This document shows, one piece after another, positions 9,127-20,938 of a stretch of DNA of 64,000 nucleotides. Origin of the DNA: Prosopocoilus inquinatus (taxonomy: Eukaryota > Arthropoda > Insecta > Coleoptera > Lucanidae). A program made the translations under genes and the position numbers. The DNA lies in NCBI GenBank assembly GCA_036172665.1, contig CM069875.1, positions 13,224,001 through 13,288,000 of the forward strand, written 5' to 3'. The notes under the pieces are model-generated. The model was not told the origin of the DNA. It did no database searches and saw only the letters and a program-made list of their open reading frames with translations. How positions within the stretch are numbered: position 1 is the first letter of the stretch; the number at the start of each line of letters is the position of its first letter.

Positions 9127-9451
9127 TGTTACGTTTCTAGGGTTTAAATTTATTTATTTAAACGAATAAAACACTCGGTAAAAACTTAACCGTAATTTAA
9201 TAATCCTTACAAACTAATTTATTTGTAACAATTTATTTACACACTAAAATCTAACTTCGACGATCGCTGTTAGAATTCGACTGACTGCTGAGTCTACCCA
9301 GGGCGATTTTGTATCCTTTGCTGCCCTCTCGAATTTTCCAACGCTGGAAAATTCGAATTTGTTCGATGGTGGCGTGACGGCCGATGACGCATAATAATGA
9401 ACCGACTTCTTGACGCCTTCAGTATGACGTGGTGCTGAGTGGCTCGCCACA
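9127..9451 (-). repeat. 5' LTR of gypsy element
   Basis: A 325 bp direct repeat of 2552-2872. As the 5' LTR it should hold the element promoter; I could not pinpoint a TATA box with confidence. Confidence 0.92.
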
Positions 9452-9904
9452 ATACTAATACTGTTAGAAAAATTAAACTATGCATGCTATAGTACTCATT
9501 TTGAATTGTAAATGAACGAAGTTTCACTTAAGAAACTCAGTATTTAGAGCTGCGGTAAAGCGGCAAAATTGCCGTAGTAAATGCCTTCACTTCTAAAGCG
9601 CTGCCTATGATTTAAATAGTAAGTTTGAGGTTGAATATCAGGCAGCAGAGTTGTTTAATGATCTTCTTATTCTAGGAAAAGATGACTCAACCATTTAATA
9701 ACAAATTTGTGAAAAATTATAGACCTCCGAACTCCGTAATTTTGGCCGCTTTTTGTAAATTCGGTCCCACTGTGAGATGGTTAGAAGCGATGCAAGAGAG
9801 ATTGAATCGTTAAATCATCATAGAGTGTGCAAATTGACGGAATTACCCCGTAGGGTAAATTTGTAAAGTGTAACTGGATCTACAAGTAGAAAGAAAATAA
9901 AGAG
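9452..9904. other. Non-coding spacer between retroelements
   Basis: Nothing recognisable. It may include degraded upstream parts of the copia fragment that follows. Confidence 0.4.
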
Positions 9905-11010
9905 CAAAGTGGTATGCCCCGCGTTGTAGCAAAAGGATGTTCACAACAGAAGGGAGTAAATTATTCCGAAGTATATGCTCCAGTTTCCAGCTGTAAGACA
10001 ACAGAATTACTGATTGCAACAGTTATAGAAAAGAATTGGATTATGGATCAGTATGATGTGAAGAGTGCTTGTACAGTGAATTAGAAACTGAATTTTTTAT
10101 GGAACAGCCGAAAGGGTTCGTGTGACAAGGAGAAAAAATGTTATACTGCAAACTCTTTAATTCATCTTTAAGAAAAATCGGATTTAAGAGAAACTAAGTT
10201 TATCCATGTTTTTATAAACTTGTAATAAAAGAACGAAATACAATCCTTGATGTACATGTAGGCGACATATTTACTATGTCAGAAAATGAAGCTTTCGAAA
10301 TGAACCAAGGAAACTTTTAGGTAATTGTTTCGAAGTTAAGTATGTCGGATTACTAACTTGCTTACTGGGAGTGGAATTTCACTACTCAAGTAAACAAGAA
10401 ATTGCCTCAATACAAAAGAAATATATTCATTGTTACAGAAATTTGGAGTTAAAAATATAAAAGGAACGAAGACGCCGATGGAAACAAAATCAGTATTTTT
10501 TGTAGACGCAGATGAAAAGCAAACCGTTTCAAAGAGTTTTCCTTTTGAGAGCTCTGATGGATTGCTGTATCTATCTCAGAGGACAAGGCTTGATATTTCG
10601 CATGCAGTCAGAAAATTTATCACAATATTGTAACTTCAACGAAAAACGTTGGAACGCTGCAAAACGGATACTACTGATTGTAAAATTTCAACGGACTATA
10701 TTGTAATACTTGCAGGAGGACCTGCGTTTTGGAAGAAGCATTAAGACGACGACAGTTGCTCTCAGTATAATAGAAGCTGAATACATTGCTTTAGCAGAAT
10801 GTACTAGAGAAATAACCTGGATGATAATCCGATGCGATAGTCAAGATATATAGTCAAGCAGTTTTAGCAGATGCTAATAATTTTATTGACAAATCTAGAA
10901 CTAAAAACATAGTAATCAAATATTATCACATTATTAAAGAAAAACTAATAGATAAGACGACAAAGTTACAATACATTTTTGCGGACAAAAATTTTGTTAA
11001 CAAAACAGTT
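9905..11010 (+). pseudogene. Ty1/copia pol fragment, heavily decayed
   Basis: Short segments in several frames follow copia RT order: VVAKGCSQQKGVNYSEVYAP and DQYDVKSA (RT N-terminal part), FMEQPKGF, a thumb-connection piece KGTKTPMETKS, LLYLSQRTRLDISHAV, and RNase H-like LSIIEAEYIALAECTREITW. Many stops and shifts interrupt it, and the YVDD box is not recognisable. No LTRs were found. It is an old relic of a copia element different from the one at 29195-33458. Confidence 0.8.
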
Positions 11011-11444
11011 AAATCAGAAACTACATAAAGCCCATTGCAAGAGAATCATGAAAACAGTTGTAATGGCAGAATAATTGCGGAATGATTTAGGTAGAAGATC
11101 ATTTCGAGGGGAGGGGATTATTGCAGTATTTAATTTAGTTACCCTTGGTATGATTACTGCGGTAGTTACTATGGAAGTAGATACATATAATAAAAAAAGC
11201 CACAATTTTGGTATACGTCAAACTACAGAGTGTTCTTTTACTGTGCGCAAATATTTAAACCTGTAATATATCACCATAAATGGCAACGATTGAACTCGTA
11301 TATTCTTAACAAAAATTTAATAGTTTTCGAGGAAAATGGAGTGGCAGATTTTTACTAAACTGTTTGAGAACTTCTGGTATAGCTAAAAGTGGAACGCGGC
11401 TGCCTCTTCAATTATGACCCGAAGCCGAAGTAGGCCAGGATCAG

Positions 11445-11460
11445 TACTACACTTGATCTT
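11445..11460 (-). pseudogene. U2 snRNA-like match (fragment)
   Basis: The minus strand reads AAGATCAAGTGTAGTA, the branch-point-recognition segment of U2 snRNA. Flanks do not match U2 well, so at most this is a small snRNA-derived fragment; it may be chance. Confidence 0.25.
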
Positions 11461-11947
11461 GAGCACGAACGACGTAAATCAGCCGCACCAATCAGCTGTA
11501 AAAACGTTTACAATTTAAATTAACTTCATTGCAAGTAATTACAAGTTTAAGTATATTTAAATTAAAATCTAGTGCAATTCAAGAAGCTGCGGTTCGTAAT
11601 TGCCGAACAAATTAAAAGCGAGATACAAACAAATTGTAATTTTTCATTCCATATTATTTTTAATAGACTTATAAAAATTTGCTTACATTTACCTTTTTTC
11701 CATGGACCGTAAGTAGTAATACATAGCTAGCAGCGAGATTACAGTAACAGTTTATTTACGTAAAACGGTGAAGAAAGAACATTTTTAACGCGCTTGCCTA
11801 ATTGGTGTATAAATTTTCGGATTTATTCGTCGATAGTTGCATATTAATTTTGTAATGTTTTGCTTAATATAGAAGATATCAAGCGACAAACCGTGCTCAT
11901 ACTCGCAAAAGTACAGTTTCTGACCTAGAGATACAAATAACTATTTT

Positions 11948-12066
11948 GCAGCTTTCGCTAAAATTTATTAGCTTCAAGTCAAAATACAATTTTATGATTG
12001 GTTGATACCACAGCAACAAAATTCAATAGCCCTTTAAATTTAACGCTTTTGATACAGAATAGACTA
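11948..12066. repeat. Partial copy of the 145 bp MITE at 28382-28526
   Basis: It shares TTTGATACAGAATAGAC and ACAGCAACAAAATT-type blocks with the later copy. The left terminal repeat is missing. Confidence 0.6.
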
Positions 12067-12777
12067 TTGAGAACGTTGAAATGGTTTGTAGCGTTAAATT
12101 AATACATATTGTGACAGCTGTGACGCGCAAATAGATCTATTTTTAGTAGAATACAGGAATTTTCTGTGAAGCCGTACCGGCCCGCCAGTGGAACAGTAAA
12201 GCTACATTTCCTGCTTGAAAGATTAGGTATTTGGGGATTGCTGCTATTGGTTTTCACGTATCACGTGATTAACAATAACCAATAAGCTTCGTTAAGTGAA
12301 CGACGTCAGCTAATGACAGCAATCGCCAAATACCCAATTCTTTTCTTATAAAAATTAACACAGTAATTTATTTAATAAACATGTAAGGTTGTGTAAAACA
12401 GACAAATTTTGAACAGAAATTCCTGCTTCTGTGTTTCGGCTCTCTGTTTTGGCTAGAAATCTGTAAATTTTATATTACGACACAATTAAAATGATATAAA
12501 TTAAAACAAACTAAAAGTTGATCAAATAATGCGTGTTCAGGTATAAAATGAGTTACGTACACCATACAAACTATTTTGGCATCACCTGTACAGGCTGGCC
12601 CAACGGTGCATATTTCTTCTGTGAAGTCTATGGGAAAAAAATTAGGAAAAAATCGATAAAGAATTTTAAACTGAAACAGAAAAATGACGGTTCGTGGAAA
12701 CTGTTTTTTTTAATGGATTACCCTATATAATTCTAGATATTTGGATGCACCTTAGTGAGCTGATTACAGCTATATAA

Positions 12778-14135
12778 ATATACAGGATGTCTCAGAACCT
12801 CTGTCTTTAAATGAAACTGTAAGTTCCTCGTTACATAAGAAATTAGTTCTCCAAATCTGAATTTTTTTGCCCAAAAATGAAAAACTGACCTATTACAAGC
12901 GAGTGCAGTCCCTTTGTTTAGAAACATCTGCTTGGTTTACGACTTTTTTCAGCAATTTATTCCGATAAAAGCAATAAATCGCAATAAAACTTTTAATTTA
13001 CGTTTGGAAGAACTTGGTCAGTGTCTTATTGTACACAAATATGAATCCGATTTGCGGACATCGGCATGTTTATTTGTATTTTCAACATGCGAAAAGTAAG
13101 AATGTTTGTTTACGCACCTCTTTGTAATAGACAATAACAATTATGTTAAAAACGAGTACCTAACCTTCGTTAGATTTTTGCTGAAGTAGTTAAACATCTT
13201 CGCTAGTTTTGTAACTGCGTTGAAAATGCGTGAAAGTATTTTTTAATTTTCGCACTACCACCTGCAGAGTAAGTATTGCAGCAGCAGAAATTATTCCTAT
13301 TCCGGAAAGCAAGAATTGGAGTACGATACGATGAAAAATTTAAATAAATTAGATTGCCTGTACACACAATAATCTGTGGGTTCAAAATAAGTGATTGAAT
13401 AACTTTGCCAGCTCTCAATTGTACTATTTTATTAATTGTTCACATTCCAACAGAGACCACATGTTTTTATAAGGATAATATTGAACCTGAATTTCTGCGT
13501 CGGCTTAAACCATAAAGACATAGAAGCTCTCGCCTTGTGTAGACGTTTATATAGTCGTTTATTCGAAGTTTTAATAAAGAAACAAATTTATTTTTGTAGT
13601 ACAAATACAATAAACTTTACTAATCAACATTGTAAGTTGATTATTGGCAATTTACAAATTAATATGATGTAAGTAGTTCCACTTTTTCGATCGCCTTGAG
13701 ATTGATTTTTTTTAATTTAAAATTTAATAAAAGTACGAATTAGCACAAAACTAATCATCAATTAATGCAACACGCACAGAATATTTTAAACTATTAAGAA
13801 CTTACCTAGTTACAAAATTTATCTGCTTTTAAAATTAACAAAAAAACACGATACTTGATCTACCTTAAATACAATATCTGTGCATTAGCTCATGGTCTGC
13901 GTTTTAAAGAATTTTTATGACCTCGAACGTCGGAGAATAGTTGAAAACCAAGCTCCGGCGGAACATTTAAGCTGCATTCAGCGACCCTCAAAAAATTTCT
14001 ATGAAAAAGTAAAATAATTTTTATCTGCGTTATTATAGTTATCTGACCAGTAGTTGTATAACAAATGTTGCTTCTTTTCTTGACCACTATTTGTGGTTTC
14101 AATTAAAGACATACGTTTAGAGACACGCTGTATAT
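12778..14135. mobile_element. Nested inverted-repeat element with ATATACAG ends
   Basis: Terminal repeats ATATACAGGATGTCTC at the left and GAGACACGCTGTATAT at the right, with TCTTTAAATGAAAC versus CAATTAAAGACAT further in. The interior is AT-rich with only short, unrecognised frames. Confidence 0.6.
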
Positions 14136-14905
14136 TGATTTTATTGAACTACTTTCGTAAAATAAATGTTGTCTCTTTAAAAATTTAGCCAATTTGAATA
14201 TGAATTTCTGTTCACTGAAATAACACAGACGAACGAAAATCTAACAAGGTATTTTTAGGACTTTGTGAAAACGTAAACAAAATTAAGATATCTTTTTTGC
14301 ATTATACCCAGCGATCGGTTTTTTTTAATGGAACGGCCTACTTTTTATTTCAGAAATGGATACCACTTAAATAGTTCTCAGCTGACATAAGATTATATAC
14401 CTTTATTTTTAATAATTTCTTGACTAGAAATTTTCTTTTTAATATTTCAATGGTCGGCTTTTAAATTATTTTTGTTAAAATAAATCTCATCGTGCGGGTA
14501 CTCAACGTACAGATGTTTGAAAGTAGAATCAAATGACCGAAAAATCGACGTCGAATGATCGAATTTAGGTAGGAAAGTGGCAACATTGGGTGTGTAGTTT
14601 AAAAGCCAACCATTGAAATATTTGTACTTGTTCTAGTGACGAAATTGTTAAAAATAAAGGTATATAACCTTATATCATCAGAAAGCTACATTAAAAAAAA
14701 AAATTAGATGCCGAATGTTTTGTAAGTATCGAACGCTCGGTATAATGCAAAAAGGTATCTTAATTTTGTTCACGTTTTCACAAAGCCGAGGTCCTAAAAA
14801 TATCGTGTTGGATTTTCGTTTGTCTGTGTTATCTCAGTAATTAGATATTCACATTCAAATTGACTGTATTTTACAAAAGTAGTTCATTAAAATCACTCAA
14901 CCGCC
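14125..14905. repeat. Large palindrome (foldback), arms ~370 bp
   Basis: Arms 14125-14490 and 14560-14905 are imperfect reverse complements, sharing ATTAAGATATCTTTTTTGCA-like blocks, AAATAAAGGTATATA and TTTCAATGGTYGGCTTTTAAA, with a ~70 bp loop. No coding capacity. Confidence 0.8.
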
Positions 14906-16239
14906 ATTTTTCTGATCATTCTGTATAGTTCAAAATAATTTTACAATGTGCCGCATATTATCTAGTATAAAATTATTTATCGATCTTTATCCTATTTTTT
15001 TCCGATAGACCTCACAGAAGAAATACGCATCGTTGGGCCACCCTGTACAAACATTTTCCCAGTTTTCTCAAAGGACAGTAGACAGGGACTAGAACTTCAA
15101 AATAAACACTGTCCGTACTTAATACGGCGGTTTGCTAATCACTATTTCAGGAGGCATAGCTCAATTCTGGCATCTAACATAAATGTTTCTCAATCAGCAG
15201 ATTTTATTATAATGTACATACATACATACATACATTACAGGGCTGATAGTTTATTATCAGATGGTAAAAAATCTGATATCTGGAGCTTTGTTAAATGATT
15301 TATTTCGCGCAGATTCATGTTATCACATGATTCACATCGGTGAAATTTTCTTCCAGTCCGCATCACCTTTTTCTCGAAACTAGTTGCAGTAATAACGGCA
15401 GCAAGAATGGTTCACGTAATTATTCCGCGATGTATTCGTACGTAAGTACGTAATGGACATCTGGTATAAATTTGACCCTGGTGTTGGGGGCGGGATAGAG
15501 GGGGACAGCCGAGAGTCGGCAGACCTCAGACCAGACCGGCCTTTCACTAGAAGTTGCTCTTGGCGCTCCAGAGGATTCGGATCAAGAAGTGAATAACAAT
15601 GCAATTTAGCGCTACAAGGCGCTGCGATTACAAATGTGACAGTGCGCGTCGTCTCGGGTAAATTCACACAAGAACTGAAAAAGACGTACTTCGGCCTTGC
15701 GAATTCCAGTGTGTAAAGCTGAAAGTGATGGTGTGAATTTTTGAATTTGTTCTGAACAAATCGCCGGTAATTTACACAAAAATTATTACTTCGAGTAATT
15801 ACTCTGTACAGGTAACTACAAAATTTTAAATGGAAGATGCATATTAAGCTTGTTTTACAATATTATAGGAATATAAAATGATACCAGAGAAATGTATATC
15901 AAGTTTTAGGACAGTACAAAGCAGTACCTAAAACAAATTATGGTACCAAAAGAATTCTCGTAACAAAAATTAGTATAGTGTAAAACAGCTTTTATACCGT
16001 GCCTTCAATTGAATTCCTAATTAGCTGTGATTTTTTATACTGCTTGTGACGTGTAATACAAGAGTGAGAGAATGTTTGTCAGTAACCATCAGTAATGTCC
16101 GTTTTCTAATGTACCAGTTCGAAAATAACTTTCAATAGTTTTTGTGTTACATACAGGAGTATCTACAAATATTTTCTGGCAATAAATCCTACAGACCAGT
16201 CTATGTGTGTTTATAAGCAATTGGGTTCCTTTACACATA

Positions 16240-16283
16240 AACAATGTGTAAACAATGTAGATTATGTAGATGATGTAGAAAAT
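16240..16283 (-). repeat. 9 bp tandem repeat ATTGTYTAC, minus-strand cluster
   Basis: On the minus strand about five units of the ATTGTTTAC/ATAATCTAC type occur in a row, a mirror of the cluster at 16531-16593. Confidence 0.65.
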
Positions 16284-16530
16284 CATTGTCCGTTAACATC
16301 CACAGCAGTTGAGGTTATTTGTTCTATAAGTGCAGTACCAAAGCCAGTTTTATGAGGCAGCAGTTTTTATTAAATCCGGCATATCTGTTGTTGTTTACTT
16401 GATTGCCATTTGGATCGTAAGTATATGTATCACGATTATAGGAACTTGCTCTAGAATTTATTAGCGAAAGAGAGTGCTTACTATTGTTAAAACTTCTTAC
16501 TTTTATGGTAGGTACGTGAGAAAAAATGAA

Positions 16531-16593
16531 ATTGTTTACGTTGTCTACATTGTCTATATTGTTTACATTGTCTACATTGTTTACATAGTCTAC
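16531..16593 (+). repeat. 9 bp tandem repeat ATTGTYTAC, seven units
   Basis: Seven consecutive 9-mers (ATTGTTTAC, GTTGTCTAC, ATTGTCTAT and so on) with few changes. With the minus-strand cluster ~250 bp upstream it could form a hairpin. Confidence 0.8.
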
Positions 16594-17023
16594 ATAAAAA
16601 AGTATAATGAAAATTACGTCAATGTCTACCTGTAAATAATTATGTAAATTACGTTCAACTACTTAAAAGCACATTACTTGTTTATAGTGATTTTTACCTC
16701 CAACAACTTACATGTTAGCCGTTCACGTTCTATTTTGACAGAAAGGTCACAATAGACGATAATAAATTTCATGTAATTCACGTAAAATTTTTGACAAAAC
16801 AAATTTAAATGTGTATTGGAACGGAATAGATGTTCTAAAAGTTTCAAATCTTACGTATGAAAACTCATAGAAGTTCTTTTTCATCGCAATACTTGTTAAA
16901 ATTTATGTTTTGTCAAAAAATTGACAAAAGTTGAATTACATGAAATATATGATCGTTTATTGCTGGTAGAAGTCACAATATGTCATGAAAAAAAATAAGT
17001 GTCGGAACTAAACGTGCAATATT

Positions 17024-17235
17024 AGGTGCTTTTTTTCGCTTAAAGTTTGAATAGTTTGGACCTGAATTTCGTAGTTTTTGCAACAAAACACCTCACTTGA
17101 ATTTTAGATTGATAGTTCATTTGTAAATAACCATAATTCAATCCAAACAAGTTTTAAAAATAGAGAGATTCAAAGAAAAGAATGTCTGAATCAAAACACG
17201 TTTGGATCACGATTTTGTGAGCGACAGAAAGCACT
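17024..17235. repeat. Small MITE, copy 2
   Basis: Second copy of the element at 1553-1777, with ends AGGTGCTTTTTTTCGCT and AGCGACAGAAAGCACTT and about 80 percent similarity by eye. Confidence 0.72.
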
Positions 17236-17516
17236 TATTGAAGGCGTTTAATTATTGTATAAAGGACTAAATGGAGCAGATTTGAAAAAATGTGGTGTTA
17301 TCAGAAGAATCTAAACGTATGCGCGTTGGAAGAGATGATGACAAGAGGACAGAATTCTGTATGTGTGTTATTATTTTGATTTATATATATCGATTTTTAT
17401 ATTCTAGTCTTTAGTATTGTCCAATATCACCTTACGTGATCTAAGAGATAAATAAATTATTATTATTATTATTAATTCTAAATGAGGTTCAATTAACCAT
17501 GGAAAAAGTTCTACTG
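17236..17516. other. Non-coding spacer with (ATT)n run
   Basis: It holds an (ATT)n microsatellite near 17457-17474. No gene recognised. Confidence 0.4.
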
Positions 17517-17529
17517 TAATTACTTTTTT

Positions 17530-17723
17530 CTTTGCTTTGCACCGTCCACCGCCCAATTTGCCTTTTGGTGTTAAAATTCCAGGCATTCACCAGTTAGTAT
17601 TGAGGTGGGTCAGTAAACAGACAGAACAAATATCCATGGCCCTGGTGGGGTTCGAACCCACGCGGCAACGTGACCCCGATCTGTAAGGTCGTCTAGGCTT
17701 CCCGCTCGGCCACGCTGCAGCCC
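17530..17723 (-). mobile_element. tRNA-derived SINE
   Basis: The minus strand starts with a tRNA-like head carrying an RNA polymerase III A box, TGGCCGAGCGG (17702-17712), and a B box within GGGTTCGAACCC (17648-17659). The T arm GTGGG/CCCAC pairs, but acceptor strands do not, so this is not a tRNA gene. A ~110 bp tRNA-unrelated body follows and ends in an A run. The exact 13 bp direct repeat TAATTACTTTTTT at 17517-17529 and 17724-17736 is the target duplication, typical of LINE-driven insertion. Confidence 0.88.
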
Positions 17724-17736
17724 TAATTACTTTTTT

Positions 17737-18182
17737 AATGAAAAATAAATAATTATCAACTGTTTGCTGGGGATGATACTCGATTTCATGGAATGCTTTT
17801 GTCTTGTTTTAGTCGACCTGGCAACGGTGGCAATGGTATTTTTCTAAAATATAACCATAAAATTAAAAATGAGCGTTAATCACTTTTCTGACAGATGTAT
17901 TTTTTTTAGTGATACCAACAAAAATGTTACCCTAACATGGCTTATTCTGAGTGTAAAAAGATCGTGTACGCATATTAATTTGCACATCGCTTCTAGGAAG
18001 CAACTAAGAAGACCTCTGTACACAAATTCGTTTTATCGGTGTTGTACATTTAATTGACATTTAACGTGTCGGCGAGGGTTCGGAAGTACAATGTCAAATC
18101 CGCCATTTTGCTCCAAGCTCCATATCGTTTACGAAATAGCATTACTATGGTTTATTCTGTCTATCCCACGGGAAAATCAAAT
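17737..18182. other. Non-coding stretch
   Basis: Only short frames; nothing recognised. Confidence 0.4.
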
Positions 18183-18336
18183 CAAATTGAAGCGGATTTC
18201 CTACCTAATAAGTCCCCCATGCAAGGCGGCCATGCTTGCTGTGAAGGCATAATGAAAGTTTTAAAAATTTTGTTGCAAATCGTTTTTGATTGCAGTGAAT
18301 ACTTCGAACAGCCTCTGTACAGCTGTTTCAGCCCTG
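18183..18336 (-). repeat. Hammerhead-unit fragment
   Basis: A diverged minus-strand fragment of the 312 bp unit. It keeps the 3' half of the ribozyme (TACAGCTGTTTCAGCCC on the plus strand) and is cut within helix II. Confidence 0.8.
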
Positions 18337-18479
18337 TTATATTTTAAGTTTAAGGCTTTTCTGTGATATTACATTAAATTACAAATATTGCAATTATTGA
18401 TATAATTTTGAATGCTTTTCTGCAAGTTACGCCAGTAATATTGATTTGCGAATTTTTAAGCTGTGTGAGGCTCCCGAGT

Positions 18480-19250
18480 TTCTCCAAAAGAAATTGTTTC
18501 AGCTAAAACGACGCCAAATCGTTTGTACAGTTATGTGGTGAAAGAATTTTCATTACTAGTAAAAACAAAGTTACGGGAGGGGGAAAAAGGGGCAGTCCCC
18601 AAATTGGGAGGGTGACTTCTAACAGGCACTAATCAATGCCAATACTCGGTAAATCGTATCTAAATAATGCGTAGATGATTGTAGTGAAGAAATTTTCGTT
18701 TGTAGTTATCCAGAAAAAAGTTACAACCACTTGAATGTTTAGTGTGGCACTATTTCCACCCCAGGGTACTAATCAATGCCAAATTGTTTGTAGTGAAGGA
18801 ATTTTCGTTTGTAGTTTTCCACGAAAAAAGTTACAACCTCTTGAGTTTTAAGGGTGCCACTATTTCCACCTCCGCAAGGGTGCTGACTCTATAAACTATA
18901 AGCCGTCTATAAATAATGCGTAGATGATTGTAGTGGAGGAAGAAGTTATCCAAATCCAAATATTAAGGGTGGCACTATTTCTACTCCTGGAGAGGGGCTG
19001 ACTCTATAATCGGTAAACAGTCTCTAAATAATGCGTAGATGATTGTAGTGAAGGAACTTTCGTTTGTAGTTATCCATTAAAAAAGTTACGACCCCATATT
19101 CGGATTTACTGATAAGGTAAGAATGGCGCCGCAGTCAATACCTGAGGGGTTGTAACTTCTTTTCAGGACAATTACAAATGAAAATTCCTTTATTACAAGT
19201 AACTACAGACAATTTGGCATCGTTTAGTGCTGGTTAGAAGTCAGCTCCCC
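18480..19250. repeat. Diverged tandem repeat, ~130 bp period, with inverted end
   Basis: Blocks ATAATGCGTAGATGATTGTA, TTTTCGTTTGTAGTTATCC and GTGGCACTATTTCCACC recur three to four times between 18530 and 19120. The segment 19150-19250 is the reverse complement of the beginning (AATTTGGCAT, AGAAGTCA). Parts are deleted in individual units. No coding capacity. Confidence 0.7.
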
Positions 19251-20826
19251 AATGCATTAAGTGTTAATAAAGATGCTCTGTTTTATTAAAGCGTCAACCC
19301 CGAAAACCCTGAATGATAAAAAACTCTTATACAATCTAATAAATTATTTTGCCACTCCTATGTCTATTATACTACATTTTATCACAATCTAACTTTATTA
19401 GGCAAGGGTATTAGCAATGTAAGTAGTAGATAACGTAGTACTGTTAACGTTGTAAAGTTTTATCAAACTGACTACCTACAAAATTTCACGAGGAAATCTA
19501 AATAAATTACAAAACCGTAAGAGCTCAAAATATAGCAGATCGAAAAAATGCGATTCATAGCTTTGTAGATTGAAAAATAAAAAAGTTTTTTTTTTCGTAG
19601 TCATGGAAGTCAAAATTATCAATTGATACGTATTCGTACTCGTAATAATCCGTAGATTTTAAATCTGTAAAAATATATACGGTGTTCCATTTAAAATAAG
19701 AAAGTTGATATCACTTCCAGCGAAACCGGAAGTCCTATGACGACTAGCAGTAAGTCCAAAAATACCATTTTTTGTTTAACTTATTGTCTCCAAAATTCAG
19801 GTTAATAGATTAATAAACAAATATTCCAGAAGGGTGAGCACATGACGCGGGACACCCGGTATACAAAATCTCAGTAGAATTTAATTTAGAATCGAAAATC
19901 GTGTTCCATTAGAAAAAAGTCAAGCGTAGTTTATATCTCGTTTATTTGAGAAACTTCGAATTAGTCCCTATAAATTTTGTATTAAATATTTTTTCCTGAA
20001 ATCAAAAATAAAAGACTTAAAGGGTGTAAGAATTCTCGCGTAGTCACCCTGTACACAGTGCTTTAGAAAAGTCCCGAATAAATTTTAACTGAATTTTCTA
20101 TAAATAACCTCAGACACGTCGATTTTAGTCTGTTCTTGTTCACATTTTGATATCAAAATTTCATAAATGGTGCTAGTGAACTAACGGAAATGACGTCTCC
20201 AATATTTTTTTATTAGCAACACCATACTTGACAAGAAGGAAGATCAAAAGTCGGATCAGAAAGTTAGGGCTGTATTTAAAAAAATTATGATGACGTCACA
20301 GCGAAAAAACAAGGCCGATCAGGAAAAGCTTTTGCACTAAAATGTGTCTTTTTAATATTAAAAATTTGACTGTTTAAGGATTTTGCAAAAAGAACATTAA
20401 AAAACTAAATATGAGGGACTTTATGACCTCCTGGTACAAATAACCGATAATGTTTTACTATTATCTATTAATTTAAAAAAGATAATAGCCCTCTAGATAT
20501 AAAAATAGAATGTATTTCTGATAAAAGAAGATCAGTTTCAGTTTGTTTTTCATTTATTTAGGCAGTACTGGAATAATACAATTATTTTATTCTCATGCAT
20601 CATTTGTCGAACCCTTAAAGATTCCAACAGATATGCATATAGCATAATGAATAGAAACTATTTGCCCACTATTAAAAAAGTATTACTAAATGTCGTGTTC
20701 AGGTAACCACAGCGGCTGAATTGCTGACTAATCTATTTTCCCTGACAATTTTCAATAAAGTGCAAATAGACAGGAATCTATTTGCACCTAAATTTTCGAT
20801 GAATTTAAACCCCAAATGCTAAGTGT
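19251..20826. other. Non-coding stretch
   Basis: No gene. A GGTGTTCCATTTAAA motif at ~19682 and CACCCTGTACA near 20045 resemble ends of the foldback elements elsewhere in the window and may bound a ~370 bp relic. Confidence 0.35.
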
Positions 20827-20938
20827 CAAATTTCACCGAAAAATTCGGTAAAAATAGACGGCAGTCTAAATTCACCGAACTTTTCGGTGAAATGGACAAT
20901 AGGCTAATTTCACCGAATTTTTCGATGAAAATAGACAC
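20827..20938. repeat. Three tandem palindromes TTTCACCGAAAAATTCGGTGAAA-like, ~42 bp spacing
   Basis: Hairpin motifs TTTCACCGAAAAATTCGGT, TTCACCGAACTTTTCGGTGA and TTTCACCGAATTTTTCGATG occur in a row, each followed by AATAGAC or TGGAC. Each is a near-perfect stem with a short loop. Function unknown. Confidence 0.75.

Larger units (their letters stand above)
2552..9451 (-). mobile_element. Ty3/gypsy LTR retrotransposon, degenerate, with extra macrodomain ORF
   Basis: The element reads right to left: 5' LTR 9127-9451, primer-binding site, leader, gag, protease, RT, RNase H, integrase, an extra ORF, polypurine tract, and 3' LTR 2552-2872. Both LTRs begin TGTTACG and end CCACA in plus-strand reading. 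Gag and pol lie in different frames with a -1 overlap near 6536-6620, as is common in this family. Lesions include an in-frame stop and frameshift in gag, loss of the RT core, a frameshift after RNase H, a stop in the integrase zinc finger and a one-base shift in a C run. Immediate flanks are ATAT (left) and ATAC (right), at best an imperfect 4 bp target duplication. The leader holds a nested hammerhead-ribozyme array at 7976-9081. Confidence 0.93.
11011..12586. other. Non-coding stretch
   Basis: No gene. It contains a short U2 snRNA-like match (11445-11460) and a partial MITE copy (11948-12066). The rest shows no structure I recognise. Confidence 0.4.
12587..15049. mobile_element. Inverted-repeat DNA element with TGTACAGG ends, interrupted
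   Basis: The left arm starts TGTACAGGCTGGCCCAACGG. The right arm ends with the complement of TGTACAGGGTGGCCCAACGA, and similarity continues about 110-140 bp inward (TATTTCTTCTGTGARGTCTAT). No transposase is recognisable inside, and two further inverted-repeat structures lie within. Confidence 0.7.
15050..17023. other. Non-coding stretch with simple repeats
   Basis: It contains an (ACAT)n run at 15216-15235, a GC-richer patch at 15470-15660 of unknown origin, and the mirrored 9-mer repeats at 16240-16283 and 16531-16593. No gene seen. Confidence 0.45.

Noticed and set aside
17637..17723. A tRNA gene on the minus strand
   Set aside because: A and B boxes are good, but acceptor strands do not pair and a SINE body with target duplication follows.
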